Source: Cytophagaceae bacterium SCN 52-12 | GTDB taxonomy: Bacteria; Bacteroidota; Bacteroidia; Cytophagales; Spirosomataceae | Assembly (NCBI GenBank): GCA_001724175.1 | Contig: MEDT01000042.1 | Coordinates: 22,605-86,604 of the forward strand | Direction of reading: 5' to 3' | DNA: 64,000 nt | Shown: positions 15,836-24,365 of the stretch, piece by piece | Layout: each line of letters starts with the position of its first letter | Numbering within the stretch: the stretch's first letter is position 1 | Program-made: the position numbers and the translations under genes | The notes under the pieces: generated by a model | Database searches by the model: none | What the model was told of the DNA's origin: nothing | The model's input: only the letters and a program-made list of their open reading frames with translations

Positions 15836-18016
15836 ATGAAATTGACACTGAAAATCCCGATCCTTTCCGTTTGTATTGCGCTGCTGGCTGTTATGTCTCC
15901 CTCTGATTCAGCCGCACAGGCCGAGCTGGACGTCGTGAAAAATAAATGGATCCGATACGGTGACCCCTCGTATCTGCTCTATCATCACCTGGCTGAAGAT
16001 GCCTACAGCCTGCTGGACAAAGAGGCGGACCTTGTCGCCCGTATCAAAACCAGAACGCAATGGCAGCAGCGCCAGCAGGAAAAGAAGGCCGCCATGTGGA
16101 ACCAGATTGGCAGCTTCAGGGAGAAAACTCCCTTAAATGCCAGGGTCACCTCGGTGATCCGGAAAGACGGGTTCAGGGTTGAAAACGTGATCTACGAATC
16201 CTTACCAGGCTATTATGTAACCGCCTCATTGTTTATCCCCGATCAGGCAACCTCGCCGGCGCCGGCCATACTTTTCTGCAGCGGGCACAGCGCCCTGGCC
16301 TACCGGCGGGACGTATACCAGCTTCCCCTGCAAAACCTGGTTAAAAAAGGATTTGTCGTATTGGCCATCGACCCGGTAAGCCAGGGAGAAAGGCTGCAGT
16401 ACCTGAACCGCGAAACCGGGGAGTCGGAGGTCGGGAGTTCCACTAAAGAGCACTCCTACCCCGCCGTGCAGGCATTCCTGATCGGCCAGTCGGTGGCCCG
16501 GTATTTCGTTTGGGACGGAATCCGCGGGATCGACTACCTCGTGAGCCGCAAGGAAGTAGACCCTGCCCGGATCGGGGTGCATGGCCTTTCCGGAGGGGGG
16601 ACCCAGGCGGCCTACATCGGCGCCCTCGATGACCGGGTCGTTGCATCTGCACCCTGCGGGTATATCACAGGATTTAAGCGGTTAATAGAATCTATCGGGG
16701 CCCAGGACGGCGAGCAGAATTTCTATCACGGTATTAAAGAAGGGATCGACCATGCGGATATGCTGGAAATACGCGCTCCCAGGCCAACGCTCATCATGGC
16801 CACCACCCGCGATTTTTTTAACATAAGCGGAACCCGGGACGTATTTAAAAGGGTAAAAAGGACTTATGAAATCTTCGGAGCCGCCGGAAACGTCGAAATG
16901 GTCGAAGGCGACTACGAGCACGGGTATGAGCAGACTATCCGCGAAGCGATGTACGCTTTTTTTCAGAAACATCTGAAACTCCCCGGCTCTTCCGCCGAGC
17001 TGCCCATCACCCTGCTCACCGAAGAAGAGCTGCAGAAAACGCCGACCGGACAGGTAGCTACCTCGTATGCCAGCCACGAAACCGTATTCTCCCTGAATAA
17101 AAAAGAATCGGAGCAGTGGACCAGCCGCTTGCAGAAAGCCCGGGAGAATACGGCTGTACACCTGAAAAAGGTAGTGGCCGATGCCAGGCAATACAGCGGG
17201 TTCAGGGCCCCGTCCGGCGTTGAAACCCCGGTTTTTACAGGCAGGATCCACAAAGACGCCTATGTGATCGAGCGATACTTTCTGAAAGGAGAAGGCAGCT
17301 ACCCGATCCCCTACCTGCTGTTTGTTCCCGCTGAACGATCGGGAAAAACCGTCATCTACCTGCACCCGGACGGAAAGGCCAGGGAGGCATCGGGAGAAAT
17401 AGAAAGGTTGGTGAAGCAGGGCCTGACAGTTCTGGCGCCCGATCTTCTCGGCGTAGGCGAGCTCATTTCAGACCGTTTCAAAGGAGATGCCGCCATCGGG
17501 GGCATCTCCTATAACATCTGGTTTACAGCCGCATTGACGGGCCGGAGCATCGTGGGCGTACACGCCGCAGATCTGATACGGCTTGTCAATATGGTAAAGC
17601 AGGACGCTCCGCAGGAAGAGATATGGGGTGTGGCCCGGGGCGAGATGGGCCCCTCGCTACTGCACGCGGCTGCGTTCGATCCCCGGATCAACCGTGCGGC
17701 TATCTTTGGTATGTACAGCTCCTACCAGGCCGTGACGGACCAGGAGCGCTACAACCCGAAGTTTGTATACAGCATGGTTCCCGGAGCCCTCCGGGCTTAT
17801 GACCTGCCCGACCTCGCCGCTGCCGTCGCTCCCAGGCCGCTGCTCCTGGCCAACTTTGTCGACAGCAACGGACGCCCCCTCGATCCGGCGGAAATGAGCA
17901 GGGCTTTCGCAGTGGTCAGCAGGTATTATGAAAGCAATCGCGCCGCGCATTCTTTGAAGACAACCGTCGATCCCGATCCGGCGGCTTATTTAATCGACTG
18001 GATAAAAGAAAACTGA
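15836..18016 (+). CDS. secreted two-domain alpha/beta hydrolase, acetyl-xylan/glucuronoyl-esterase-like (PUL1)
   Basis: 726 residues with a signal peptide ending near SDSAAQ. The first alpha/beta-hydrolase domain (about 90-385) has a strand PAPAILFCSGHSA, a nucleophile elbow GLSGGG with Ser252, and a candidate catalytic His362 in YEHGYEQ, as in the large esterase families related to CE7/CE15-type enzymes. A second alpha/beta-hydrolase-like domain (about 475-725, starting KTVIYLHPDGKA) has GVARGEMG at the expected elbow, with Arg instead of Ser, so it is probably non-catalytic. It follows SusD by 41 bp and ends PUL1. A role in removing ester groups from the PUL1 glycan is inferred. Peptidase-type alpha/beta hydrolases are the main alternative. 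Confidence 0.7.
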   Translation: MKLTLKIPILSVCIALLAVMSPSDSAAQAELDVVKNKWIRYGDPSYLLYHHLAEDAYSLLDKEADLVARIKTRTQWQQRQQEKKAAMWNQIGSFREKTPLNARVTSVIRKDGFRVENVIYESLPGYYVTASLFIPDQATSPAPAILFCSGHSALAYRRDVYQLPLQNLVKKGFVVLAIDPVSQGERLQYLNRETGESEVGSSTKEHSYPAVQAFLIGQSVARYFVWDGIRGIDYLVSRKEVDPARIGVHGLSGGGTQAAYIGALDDRVVASAPCGYITGFKRLIESIGAQDGEQNFYHGIKEGIDHADMLEIRAPRPTLIMATTRDFFNISGTRDVFKRVKRTYEIFGAAGNVEMVEGDYEHGYEQTIREAMYAFFQKHLKLPGSSAELPITLLTEEELQKTPTGQVATSYASHETVFSLNKKESEQWTSRLQKARENTAVHLKKVVADARQYSGFRAPSGVETPVFTGRIHKDAYVIERYFLKGEGSYPIPYLLFVPAERSGKTVIYLHPDGKAREASGEIERLVKQGLTVLAPDLLGVGELISDRFKGDAAIGGISYNIWFTAALTGRSIVGVHAADLIRLVNMVKQDAPQEEIWGVARGEMGPSLLHAAAFDPRINRAAIFGMYSSYQAVTDQERYNPKFVYSMVPGALRAYDLPDLAAAVAPRPLLLANFVDSNGRPLDPAEMSRAFAVVSRYYESNRAAHSLKTTVDPDPAAYLIDWIKEN

Positions 18017-18045
18017 TCCTCCGTTACGGACTTATTTTTCTGCAT

Positions 18046-18095
18046 AGAGATCAGCCACAGGCCCCCGGAAAATCAATCGCCTGTGGCTGATCTCT
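18046..18095. terminator. 17-bp perfect inverted repeat, likely transcription terminator after PUL1
   Basis: AGAGATCAGCCACAGGC (18046-18062) pairs without mismatch to 18079-18095, around a 16-nt loop. It lies 30 bp after the hydrolase stop and before the PUL2 sigma gene. The 3' side is followed by TTAAAT rather than a strong T-run, so it could instead be a processing or stability hairpin. Confidence 0.6.
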
Positions 18096-18137
18096 TAAAT
18101 AATGATTTTAAACAAGCCCCTTCATAATAAATTTAAT

Positions 18138-18145
18138 TACATTTG
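18138..18145 (+). promoter_or_regulatory. -7 box TACATTTG for the PUL2 sigma gene
   Basis: A perfect TAnnTTTG match 44 bp before the ATG at 18189. No clear TTTG -33 box is seen at the usual spacing. Confidence 0.45.
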
Positions 18146-18188
18146 TCTACCGTCAAAGTTATATTGCAGGGTTCGGCTGGCTTTATCT

Positions 18189-18848
18189 ATGAATATGCCT
18201 CTTCTCTCCGACGAAGAACTACTCCACCTGACCAGGTCGGGAGAAGAAGCTGCATTTTCTGAAATTTACAACCGGTACTGGAAAAAGCTCCTCACGGTTG
18301 CGATCAATAAAACCGACGGCAACGTAGAGGAAGCAGAAGAAATCGTACAGGATATTTTTGTCTCGCTTTGGAAGCGCAGGGACCAGTTGGAGCTTTCTTC
18401 CAATCTCGGCAACTACCTCGCCGCCTCGGTTAAATACCGGGTGATCAAAAACCTGGCCAGGAAAGACCTGAGACGCCGGTACGAGGCTGAAAACCCCCAC
18501 GTATTTTCTACTTCCGATAATTCTACACAGGATTGGCTGGATTTTGAAGAGCTGCAATCGCGTCTTGAAGCGCTGGTAGCGGCATTGCCCGAAAAGTGCC
18601 AGCTGATATACCGGATGAGCCGCGAAAACGGCTATTCCCAGAAAGAGATCGCAGGCGAGCTGAGCATTTCCGAAAAAACAGTCGAAGCACACCTGGGAAA
18701 AGCGCTGAAGTCGCTCCGGAACGGACTGTATTCCCTGAAATTCATCCTCTTCCCGTTGCGCTTAGCCAGCTGGCTAGTTCGTATCAGGTACCACTTTGTT
18801 ATCGCACTACCCCCTATCTATTATATTACCCTCTTATCACATCATTAA
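18189..18848 (+). CDS. ECF RNA polymerase sigma factor (PUL2)
   Basis: 219 residues from ATG 18189. An upstream in-frame ATG at 18102 lies before the predicted promoter box, and 18195 is an alternative. Region 2 includes EEAAFSEIYNRYWKKLL and EAEEIVQDIFVSLWKRR. Region 4 has the helix-turn-helix QKEIAGELSISEKTVEAHLG. After region 4 there is an unusually long hydrophobic C-terminal tail (about 35 residues: FILFPLRLASWLV, then FVIALPPIYYITLL). The next gene is not FecR but a small lipoprotein 12 bp downstream. FecR follows after that. Confidence 0.92.
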   Translation: MNMPLLSDEELLHLTRSGEEAAFSEIYNRYWKKLLTVAINKTDGNVEEAEEIVQDIFVSLWKRRDQLELSSNLGNYLAASVKYRVIKNLARKDLRRRYEAENPHVFSTSDNSTQDWLDFEELQSRLEALVAALPEKCQLIYRMSRENGYSQKEIAGELSISEKTVEAHLGKALKSLRNGLYSLKFILFPLRLASWLVRIRYHFVIALPPIYYITLLSHH

Positions 18849-18860
18849 ATTTCGCCTTGC

Positions 18861-19268
18861 ATGAAAACCATCACAACCTTAGCACTGTTGTTCGCCCTCA
18901 CGCTGTCTGCCTGTAGCAAAAACGATGATTCGGATCCTGATCCGCAATCCGGAAAAGAAACCACGGTCAATTTCAAGAATGAGCTGGAAATACCGCTTAC
19001 CAAAATGATGGTCGGCATCTACAAAGGGTCTTCGGTAAAGCTGGCAAAGAACTACGGCACCCTTGCAATAGGCGCTTCCACAGGAGATATCGTTATCAAC
19101 GATGATGACGATATTCTTCAGCTTTTCGTATATTTTGAGGACGATGACGGAGTCTATTACTCATCACCAGGGTTTCTAATTGACAAGGGCCAAAAGAAAA
19201 CATTCAATATCGGTCGCAGTACTTCTTTTCTTAAGATAGATAAAACAAGCTTTATGTATCCGAAGTGA
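18861..19268 (+). CDS. small hypothetical lipoprotein inserted between sigma and anti-sigma genes (PUL2)
   Basis: 135 residues. The signal peptide MKTITTLALLFALTLSAC is a textbook lipobox with Cys18. The mature part begins with an acidic linker (KNDDSDPDPQ), then a small, probably beta-rich domain containing the acidic patch INDDDDILQLFVYFEDDDGVYY. I do not recognise a family. Its position, 12 bp after the sigma stop and 78 bp before fecR, puts it inside a normally invariant sigma-FecR cassette. It could modify signalling in the periplasm, or be a passenger. Nothing in the sequence decides. Confidence 0.75.
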   Translation: MKTITTLALLFALTLSACSKNDDSDPDPQSGKETTVNFKNELEIPLTKMMVGIYKGSSVKLAKNYGTLAIGASTGDIVINDDDDILQLFVYFEDDDGVYYSSPGFLIDKGQKKTFNIGRSTSFLKIDKTSFMYPK

Positions 19269-19316
19269 CCGGGGTAGTCATTTTTTTTCAACCTCACTAA
19301 GGGATTGTTGTCATTT

Positions 19317-19344
19317 AAAGTACTACTATTATAAACGGTACTTT
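19317..19344. promoter_or_regulatory. inverted repeat AAAGTAC/GTACTTT just upstream of PUL2 fecR
   Basis: Seven-base arms at 19317-19323 and 19338-19344 are separated by 14 bp and end two bases before the fecR ATG. It may be an operator or an RNA hairpin over the ribosome-binding region. No regulator is known. Confidence 0.3.
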
Positions 19345-19346
19345 TT

Positions 19347-20513
19347 ATGACACCATCCGAAAGGCAGCGGCTGGAAAGGCTGGCCGGGAAATGGCTGGAA
19401 GGCAGCATTACCCCCGAAGAACAGGAAGAGTTCTCCGCCTGGTACAACCGCGGCCAGGACCTGCCGGCTGTTATCCCGCCAACATCGGCCGAATGCGAAA
19501 CGGAGCACCGCGAAAAGATCCTGTCGGGTATCCTTCATGCCATGCGCCGCCGGAAACCGGTCGGCTGGTGGAAACCCGGTATAGCCGCTGCGCTTATCCT
19601 GGTGGCAGTCGGCTACGGTGTTTACCTCTTGTTTTGTGAGTATCAGCACCGGGTGAATCATGCAGAAATAGCTATCTTCAACGACATTGCGCCGGGTACC
19701 GACAAAGCAACGCTTACCTTCGACGATGGCCGGTCGGTTACGCTGGACGAGCAGCAAAACGGGGTTTTGAAATTTGACGGAAGCGTCCGGATCAGGAAGG
19801 AAGATAGTATGGTGGTATACGAAACCACCGATTCGGAACAGGAAAAAACTCATTATAACATCATTACAACGCCCCGGGGAGGCCAGTACTCCCTGCGCCT
19901 GCCCGACGGAAGCACGGTATGGCTCAATGCCGCCTCTTCGCTCCGTTACCCCACCACCTTTACAGGGAGCAGCCGGACGGTGGAGCTCAGGGGCGAAGCT
20001 TTTTTCGACATTGTACCCTTTACAGCTTCAGACAAACCTGGCGCCGGTAAGATCCCCTTTATCGTAACCGTTAACGGGAAACAGACCGTAAAAGTGCTGG
20101 GCACCCGGTTCAACATCAACGGCTATGAAGACGAGCTGTCGGTCAAAACGACGCTGGTCGAGGGCAGCGTCGAGGTATCGGCCCAAAAGGGCGGGTCGGC
20201 CCTGCTCAAGCCCAACCAGCAATCGGCCCTGACCAAAACGGGCAAGCTCACCGTTACGGAAGACGCCGACCTGGAAGAGGCGATCGCCTGGAAAAACGGC
20301 CAGATACTTTTCAGAGATACCGATATCAGGGATATCATGCGGCAGATCGCGCGCTGGTATGATGTGGATGTCGTTTACCAGGACGACATCCCGGAGAGGC
20401 TTTTTAACGGCGGAATTTCGAGGAATTCAAAGCTTTCGAGCCTTCTGCAGATACTTGAAACCAGCGGTATCCATTTTAAAGTAGAGGGCAAACAGATTAT
20501 TGTAACACGATAG
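19347..20513 (+). CDS. FecR-family anti-sigma factor (PUL2)
   Basis: 388 residues. The cytoplasmic N-terminus (RLAGKWLEGSITPEEQEEFSAWY) carries the WLxGxxTxEE sigma-binding pattern. One transmembrane segment lies at about 77-95 (PGIAAALILVAVGYGVYLLF). The periplasmic domain has the FecR core: TPRGGQYSLRLPDGSTVWLN, VELRGEAFFDIV, VKVLGTRFNINGYE and LLKPNQQSAL. It ends with the STN-like segment IRDIMRQIARWYDVDVVY. The preceding lipoprotein gene separates it from its sigma. Inverted arms AAAGTAC (19317-19323) and GTACTTT (19338-19344) sit directly before its ATG. Confidence 0.93.
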   Translation: MTPSERQRLERLAGKWLEGSITPEEQEEFSAWYNRGQDLPAVIPPTSAECETEHREKILSGILHAMRRRKPVGWWKPGIAAALILVAVGYGVYLLFCEYQHRVNHAEIAIFNDIAPGTDKATLTFDDGRSVTLDEQQNGVLKFDGSVRIRKEDSMVVYETTDSEQEKTHYNIITTPRGGQYSLRLPDGSTVWLNAASSLRYPTTFTGSSRTVELRGEAFFDIVPFTASDKPGAGKIPFIVTVNGKQTVKVLGTRFNINGYEDELSVKTTLVEGSVEVSAQKGGSALLKPNQQSALTKTGKLTVTEDADLEEAIAWKNGQILFRDTDIRDIMRQIARWYDVDVVYQDDIPERLFNGGISRNSKLSSLLQILETSGIHFKVEGKQIIVTR

Positions 20514-20568
20514 GCTGAAGAGGTGGGAAACTCCGCAAATTCCGGCAAAGGAGGATATGGAACTTGCT

Positions 20569-20576
20569 TACTTTTG
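20569..20576 (+). promoter_or_regulatory. -7 box TACTTTTG upstream of the PUL2 susC leader
   Basis: A perfect TAnnTTTG match. Transcription from about 20583 would produce an untranslated leader of some 160 nt that contains the structured element at 20641-20694. No good -33 box is seen. Confidence 0.4.
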
Positions 20577-20640
20577 TTGCAACCTGAATATTTAAACCTA
20601 ATTAACAATTTCTTATGATCAGAACCGATACATAACCTTC

Positions 20641-20694
20641 TGCCCATAAAAATGCCGGAAGCGCTACCAACACTCCCGGCTGATCGTCAGGGCA
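20641..20694 (+). ncRNA. structured leader RNA upstream of PUL2 susC
   Basis: Outer stem TGCCC (20641-20645) with GGGCA (20690-20694). An 8-nt A-rich linker ATAAAAAT follows. The inner hairpin GCCGG/CCGGC (20654-20658, 20676-20680) has an A.C mismatch (20659/20675) and a short upper stem with a second mismatch (20662/20672). The loop is CTACCAA (20664-20670). A 9-nt linker TGATCGTCA returns to the outer stem. The same architecture occurs before PUL4 and PUL5 susC. It ends 50 bp before the ATG at 20745. Pairing was done by eye. Confidence 0.65.
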
Positions 20695-20744
20695 AATTCC
20701 ACAAAGTCCTATTTGTTACATTTTCACCTAACGTATACAAAACT

Positions 20745-23700
20745 ATGATTTTTTGTATTAGCAATGGTTCTGTTTCCCCAAAATTGAGCCATTCACGCCT
20801 CTTTAAAAGGTCTTCCGACCAGGTGCGGTTCACCGGAACCTCCCAAAAGAAAATCATCATGCAGATCAAGCTTATCTCTTTCTTCATTCTGCTGGCCGGA
20901 ATTCACGTGTTTGGCGAAAGCTATTCGCAGAAAGTTTCGCTTTCGGAGAAAAATGCATCCCTCGAAAAAGTTTTCCGGGAGATCAGGAAGCAAAGCGGCG
21001 TTATTTTCTGGTACGAAAGCAGCCTTCTGAAAAATGCCGGGAAAGTCGATATCCGCGTCAGGAACGCATCGCTGCCCGATGTGCTGAGCCGCCTGTTTGC
21101 AAACCAGCCTTTCAGCTACAGCATCGTAGAGAACACGGTGGTCATCAAGCCTAAAAAAATGCCGGCGAAAAGCGCTTCCGGCGCCGGTACGGACGAGTTC
21201 CCCGTCATGCCGGCCCGCGAAGCCACCACTACCGGGCAGGAATGGAGGACTCCGGCGCTCGTATCGAAAATCAAAATGCTCGCTGTGGAAACCATACCCG
21301 TCCGCGGAAGGGTTACCGACGAAAAAGGCGAAGGCCTCCCCGGTGTAAGCATCCTCGTCAAAGGCACCCAGCAGGGTACCGTCACGGACGGGACCGGCGC
21401 GTTCGTTCTGAACGTTCCGGACGAAAACGCCGTGCTGGTTTTTTCCTTTGTCGGGTATACAACCGTAGAGCGGACTGTCGGCAGGCAGACATTGCTCGAC
21501 GTTTCGCTGCAGGTCGATCAGAAAGCCCTGGAGGAGATCGTAGTGGTAGGTTACGGAGAGCAAAAGAAGGTGAACGTGATCGGCTCCGTTGCCCAGATCG
21601 GATCGGAGGCCCTGGAAAACCGGCCCGTGACCCAGCTCGCGCATGCCATTACGGGGCAGATGCCGGGCGTGACGGTAACCGTACGGTCGGGCCGCCCCGG
21701 CGCTAACCCCGGTACGGTGCGGGTAAGGGGGGTAGGCTCATTCGGCGCCACACCCGACGCCCTTGTCCTGATAGACGGTATCCCGGGGAATATGAATGAT
21801 ATCAACCCCGATGACATACAGACTATTTCTGTACTGAAAGATGCCTCTGCCGCGGCTATATATGGCGCCCGCTCGGCAAACGGCGTAGTCCTGATCACGA
21901 CCAAAACAGGTACGACCGGAAAAGTAGCCATTTCCTACAGCGGCTATACCGGTTTCAACAAGGCCACGAAGCTGCCCGACTTTGTAAACTCATGGGAATA
22001 TGCCGAGATGTACAACATTGCTTCGGGCACCAACAGCTTTACCGCCGACGATATTGCCAAATACCGCAGCCAGTCGGATCCTGACAACTACCCGAATACC
22101 CGCTTCCTCGAGCAGCTTTTTTCGGGGAAAGGCTTCCAGACCGGCCATACCGTGAACCTCAACGGCGGCAACGAGAAGGCCAGGTATTTCCTCTCTGCAG
22201 GCTATCTCAACCAGAAGGGGATTATCCCCAAAAACTCCTACGAGCGCTATAATTTCAGGCTGAACCTGGAAAACAATCTGGGCAGGAATTTCTACCTTAC
22301 CACGCGGTTGAGCGGCTCTTTCGACGAAAGGGACGAACCCCAGGCTACCGCCAATAAAGGCGGGGAGCTGACCGATCAGCTTATCCAGAATGCCATCAGA
22401 TACCCGGCCGTATTCCTCGGGCAGGCTTCTAACGGCGACTACGGGATCGGACCGGAAAGCGGAGGCACGCCGGTATCGTGGCTGGCGTCGGGTTCTTACC
22501 TCAGAAACCCGAGAACAAGGATCGGTACTAATTTTAAGCTTGACTGGAAGCCTGTCAAAGAGCTTGTGTTCTCGGCAATCGGCGGCTATAACTTCGATTT
22601 CATCGAGCAAACTTCCTACCGGTCGTCGCAAAAGCTCAATGAGCAGGTTTACCTCGGTCAGTCTAACCTGAATCAGTTCCGCAACAAAGGCATATTCAGG
22701 ACAGCGCAGTTCCTGGGCGAGTATTCCAAAGATATCGGTCGGACAAGACTGGACTTCCTCGTTGGTTATTCTTTTGAAAACCAGAAGCTTGACAGCTTGT
22801 CGGGCTACCGGCAGAATTTCCCCAGCAACGACTACACCTACCCGTCCATGGGCGGCGCCGACAACCAGCAGTTTAACGGGAGTGCGCAGGAATGGGCTAT
22901 ACAGTCATTGTTTTCGAGGTTAAAGCTGAACATAAATGAGAAATATCTTTTCGAAGGAACCCTGCGGTACGACGGCTCATCGAGGTTTCCGGATAGCAAC
23001 AAATATGCCGTATTCCCGGCTTTTGCCGCAGGATGGCGTATTTCCGAAGAAGAGTTCCTGAGAAATCTCCAGTGGCTGTCCAATTTAAAGCTGAAGGCTT
23101 CCTGGGGGATACTGGGTAACCAGAATATAGGCAATTACCCCTACCAGGTGGTATTGAACTCCGGCAGGAACTATCCTTTCGGAAGCGCGATCTCCACAGG
23201 CGCAGCCTATTCGACCTATAAAGATGCCAACATCAGATGGGAATCGACCGAAACCACGGATGTCGGGATCGAAGCCGGGTTCTTTAAAAACAGCCTGGGC
23301 GTGAACGTCACCTATTTCAGCAGGAACACGACCGACATTCTCTTCAAGCCTTCTTCCAGCGTGTCGACCATCCTGGGTGTCGGGATCAGCGAGACCAATA
23401 CCGGCCAGGCAACCAACAAAGGCTGGGAGTTTGATGCTATCTACCGGAACAGCTACCGGAAGCTCCAGTATTCCGTAAAAGGCAATTTCTCCATTATCAA
23501 CAACAAGGTAGTGACGCTCGGCCTGGGCAATGTTATCCAGCCCAACGGCCTGGTAGGGAACGGATCCGATCTTTTTGTGGGCTACCCGATGGAGATGTAT
23601 TACGGCTATGTGTCGGACGGCGTTTTCCTCGACCAGGACGATATCAGCTCATGGCCGACCCAAACCGCCGTTACGCCGAGCCCCCAGGCAGGAGATTTCC

Positions 23701-24272
23701 GGTATAAGGATATCAGCGGCCCTGACGGCGTGCCCGACGGCAAGGTCGATCCTACCTACGACAGGGTATTCCTGGGGAGCAGGATCCCGAAATATACCTA
23801 CGGCTTTAATTTCGATGTCAAATACCGCGGGTTCGACCTGGGGATATTCCTCCAGGGAATTGCCGGGGTAGAGGGGCGGCTGACCGGCTATGCCGATGTA
23901 GCCTTCTTCAACCTGGGCAATATACAGCGCTGGCAAATGGAAGGCCGGTTTAACCCTGACCAGCCCGTAAGGTACCCGGCGTACCCGCGCCTCGAAGTAG
24001 TGAGCAACAGCGGTACGCCCAACAACGTGATTTCCGATTTCTGGGTGCTGAATGCTTCCTACCTCAGGCTGAAAAATATACAGCTGGGCTATACCCTGCC
24101 GTCCATCCTGACAAACAAGCTCAGGATCAATCACGTCAGGATTTATTCCAGCGTCGAAAACCCGGTCACCTGGAGTAATTACCGCCCCGGCTGGGACCCT
24201 GAGATCAATACCGGCGGGGCCTATTATCCCATTCTTTCTACCTATACATTTGGTCTTAATGTCAGGTTTTAG
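20745..24272 (+). CDS. SusC/RagA TonB-dependent outer-membrane receptor with STN domain (PUL2)
   Basis: 1175 residues from ATG 20745. The first in-frame ATG (20652) lies inside the leader hairpin and is rejected. ATG 20859 directly before the signal peptide (MQIKLISFFILLAGIHVFG) is the main alternative. An N-terminal extension of about 38 residues precedes the signal. Then come the STN domain (VSLSEKNASLEKVFREIRKQ through VVIKPKK), a carboxypeptidase-regulatory-like domain (VRGRVTDEKGEGLPGVSIL), the TonB-box region (EEIVVVGYGEQKKVNVIGSV), the plug (SVLKDASAAAIYGARSANGV) and the barrel ending in TFGLNVRF. It works with the PUL2 SusD and FecR/sigma. Two sulfatases downstream suggest a sulfated glycan. 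Confidence 0.94.
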   Translation: MIFCISNGSVSPKLSHSRLFKRSSDQVRFTGTSQKKIIMQIKLISFFILLAGIHVFGESYSQKVSLSEKNASLEKVFREIRKQSGVIFWYESSLLKNAGKVDIRVRNASLPDVLSRLFANQPFSYSIVENTVVIKPKKMPAKSASGAGTDEFPVMPAREATTTGQEWRTPALVSKIKMLAVETIPVRGRVTDEKGEGLPGVSILVKGTQQGTVTDGTGAFVLNVPDENAVLVFSFVGYTTVERTVGRQTLLDVSLQVDQKALEEIVVVGYGEQKKVNVIGSVAQIGSEALENRPVTQLAHAITGQMPGVTVTVRSGRPGANPGTVRVRGVGSFGATPDALVLIDGIPGNMNDINPDDIQTISVLKDASAAAIYGARSANGVVLITTKTGTTGKVAISYSGYTGFNKATKLPDFVNSWEYAEMYNIASGTNSFTADDIAKYRSQSDPDNYPNTRFLEQLFSGKGFQTGHTVNLNGGNEKARYFLSAGYLNQKGIIPKNSYERYNFRLNLENNLGRNFYLTTRLSGSFDERDEPQATANKGGELTDQLIQNAIRYPAVFLGQASNGDYGIGPESGGTPVSWLASGSYLRNPRTRIGTNFKLDWKPVKELVFSAIGGYNFDFIEQTSYRSSQKLNEQVYLGQSNLNQFRNKGIFRTAQFLGEYSKDIGRTRLDFLVGYSFENQKLDSLSGYRQNFPSNDYTYPSMGGADNQQFNGSAQEWAIQSLFSRLKLNINEKYLFEGTLRYDGSSRFPDSNKYAVFPAFAAGWRISEEEFLRNLQWLSNLKLKASWGILGNQNIGNYPYQVVLNSGRNYPFGSAISTGAAYSTYKDANIRWESTETTDVGIEAGFFKNSLGVNVTYFSRNTTDILFKPSSSVSTILGVGISETNTGQATNKGWEFDAIYRNSYRKLQYSVKGNFSIINNKVVTLGLGNVIQPNGLVGNGSDLFVGYPMEMYYGYVSDGVFLDQDDISSWPTQTAVTPSPQAGDFRYKDISGPDGVPDGKVDPTYDRVFLGSRIPKYTYGFNFDVKYRGFDLGIFLQGIAGVEGRLTGYADVAFFNLGNIQRWQMEGRFNPDQPVRYPAYPRLEVVSNSGTPNNVISDFWVLNASYLRLKNIQLGYTLPSILTNKLRINHVRIYSSVENPVTWSNYRPGWDPEINTGGAYYPILSTYTFGLNVRF

Positions 24273-24365
24273 GCTGGAGGTTTTAGGTTTCAGCATACAA
24301 ACGATTGATAAACAAACAGCTAACGGCTAAAACCTAACAGCTAATAGCTCAACCCTTTTATTCAA

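Noticed and set aside
18046-18095. Attachment site or insertion-sequence end
   Set aside because: A single perfect hairpin just after an operon, with no integrase or transposase nearby, is better explained as a terminator.
20652-20744. ATG 20652 as the PUL2 SusC start
   Set aside because: This ATG lies inside the leader hairpin, and the encoded peptide does not resemble a secretion signal.
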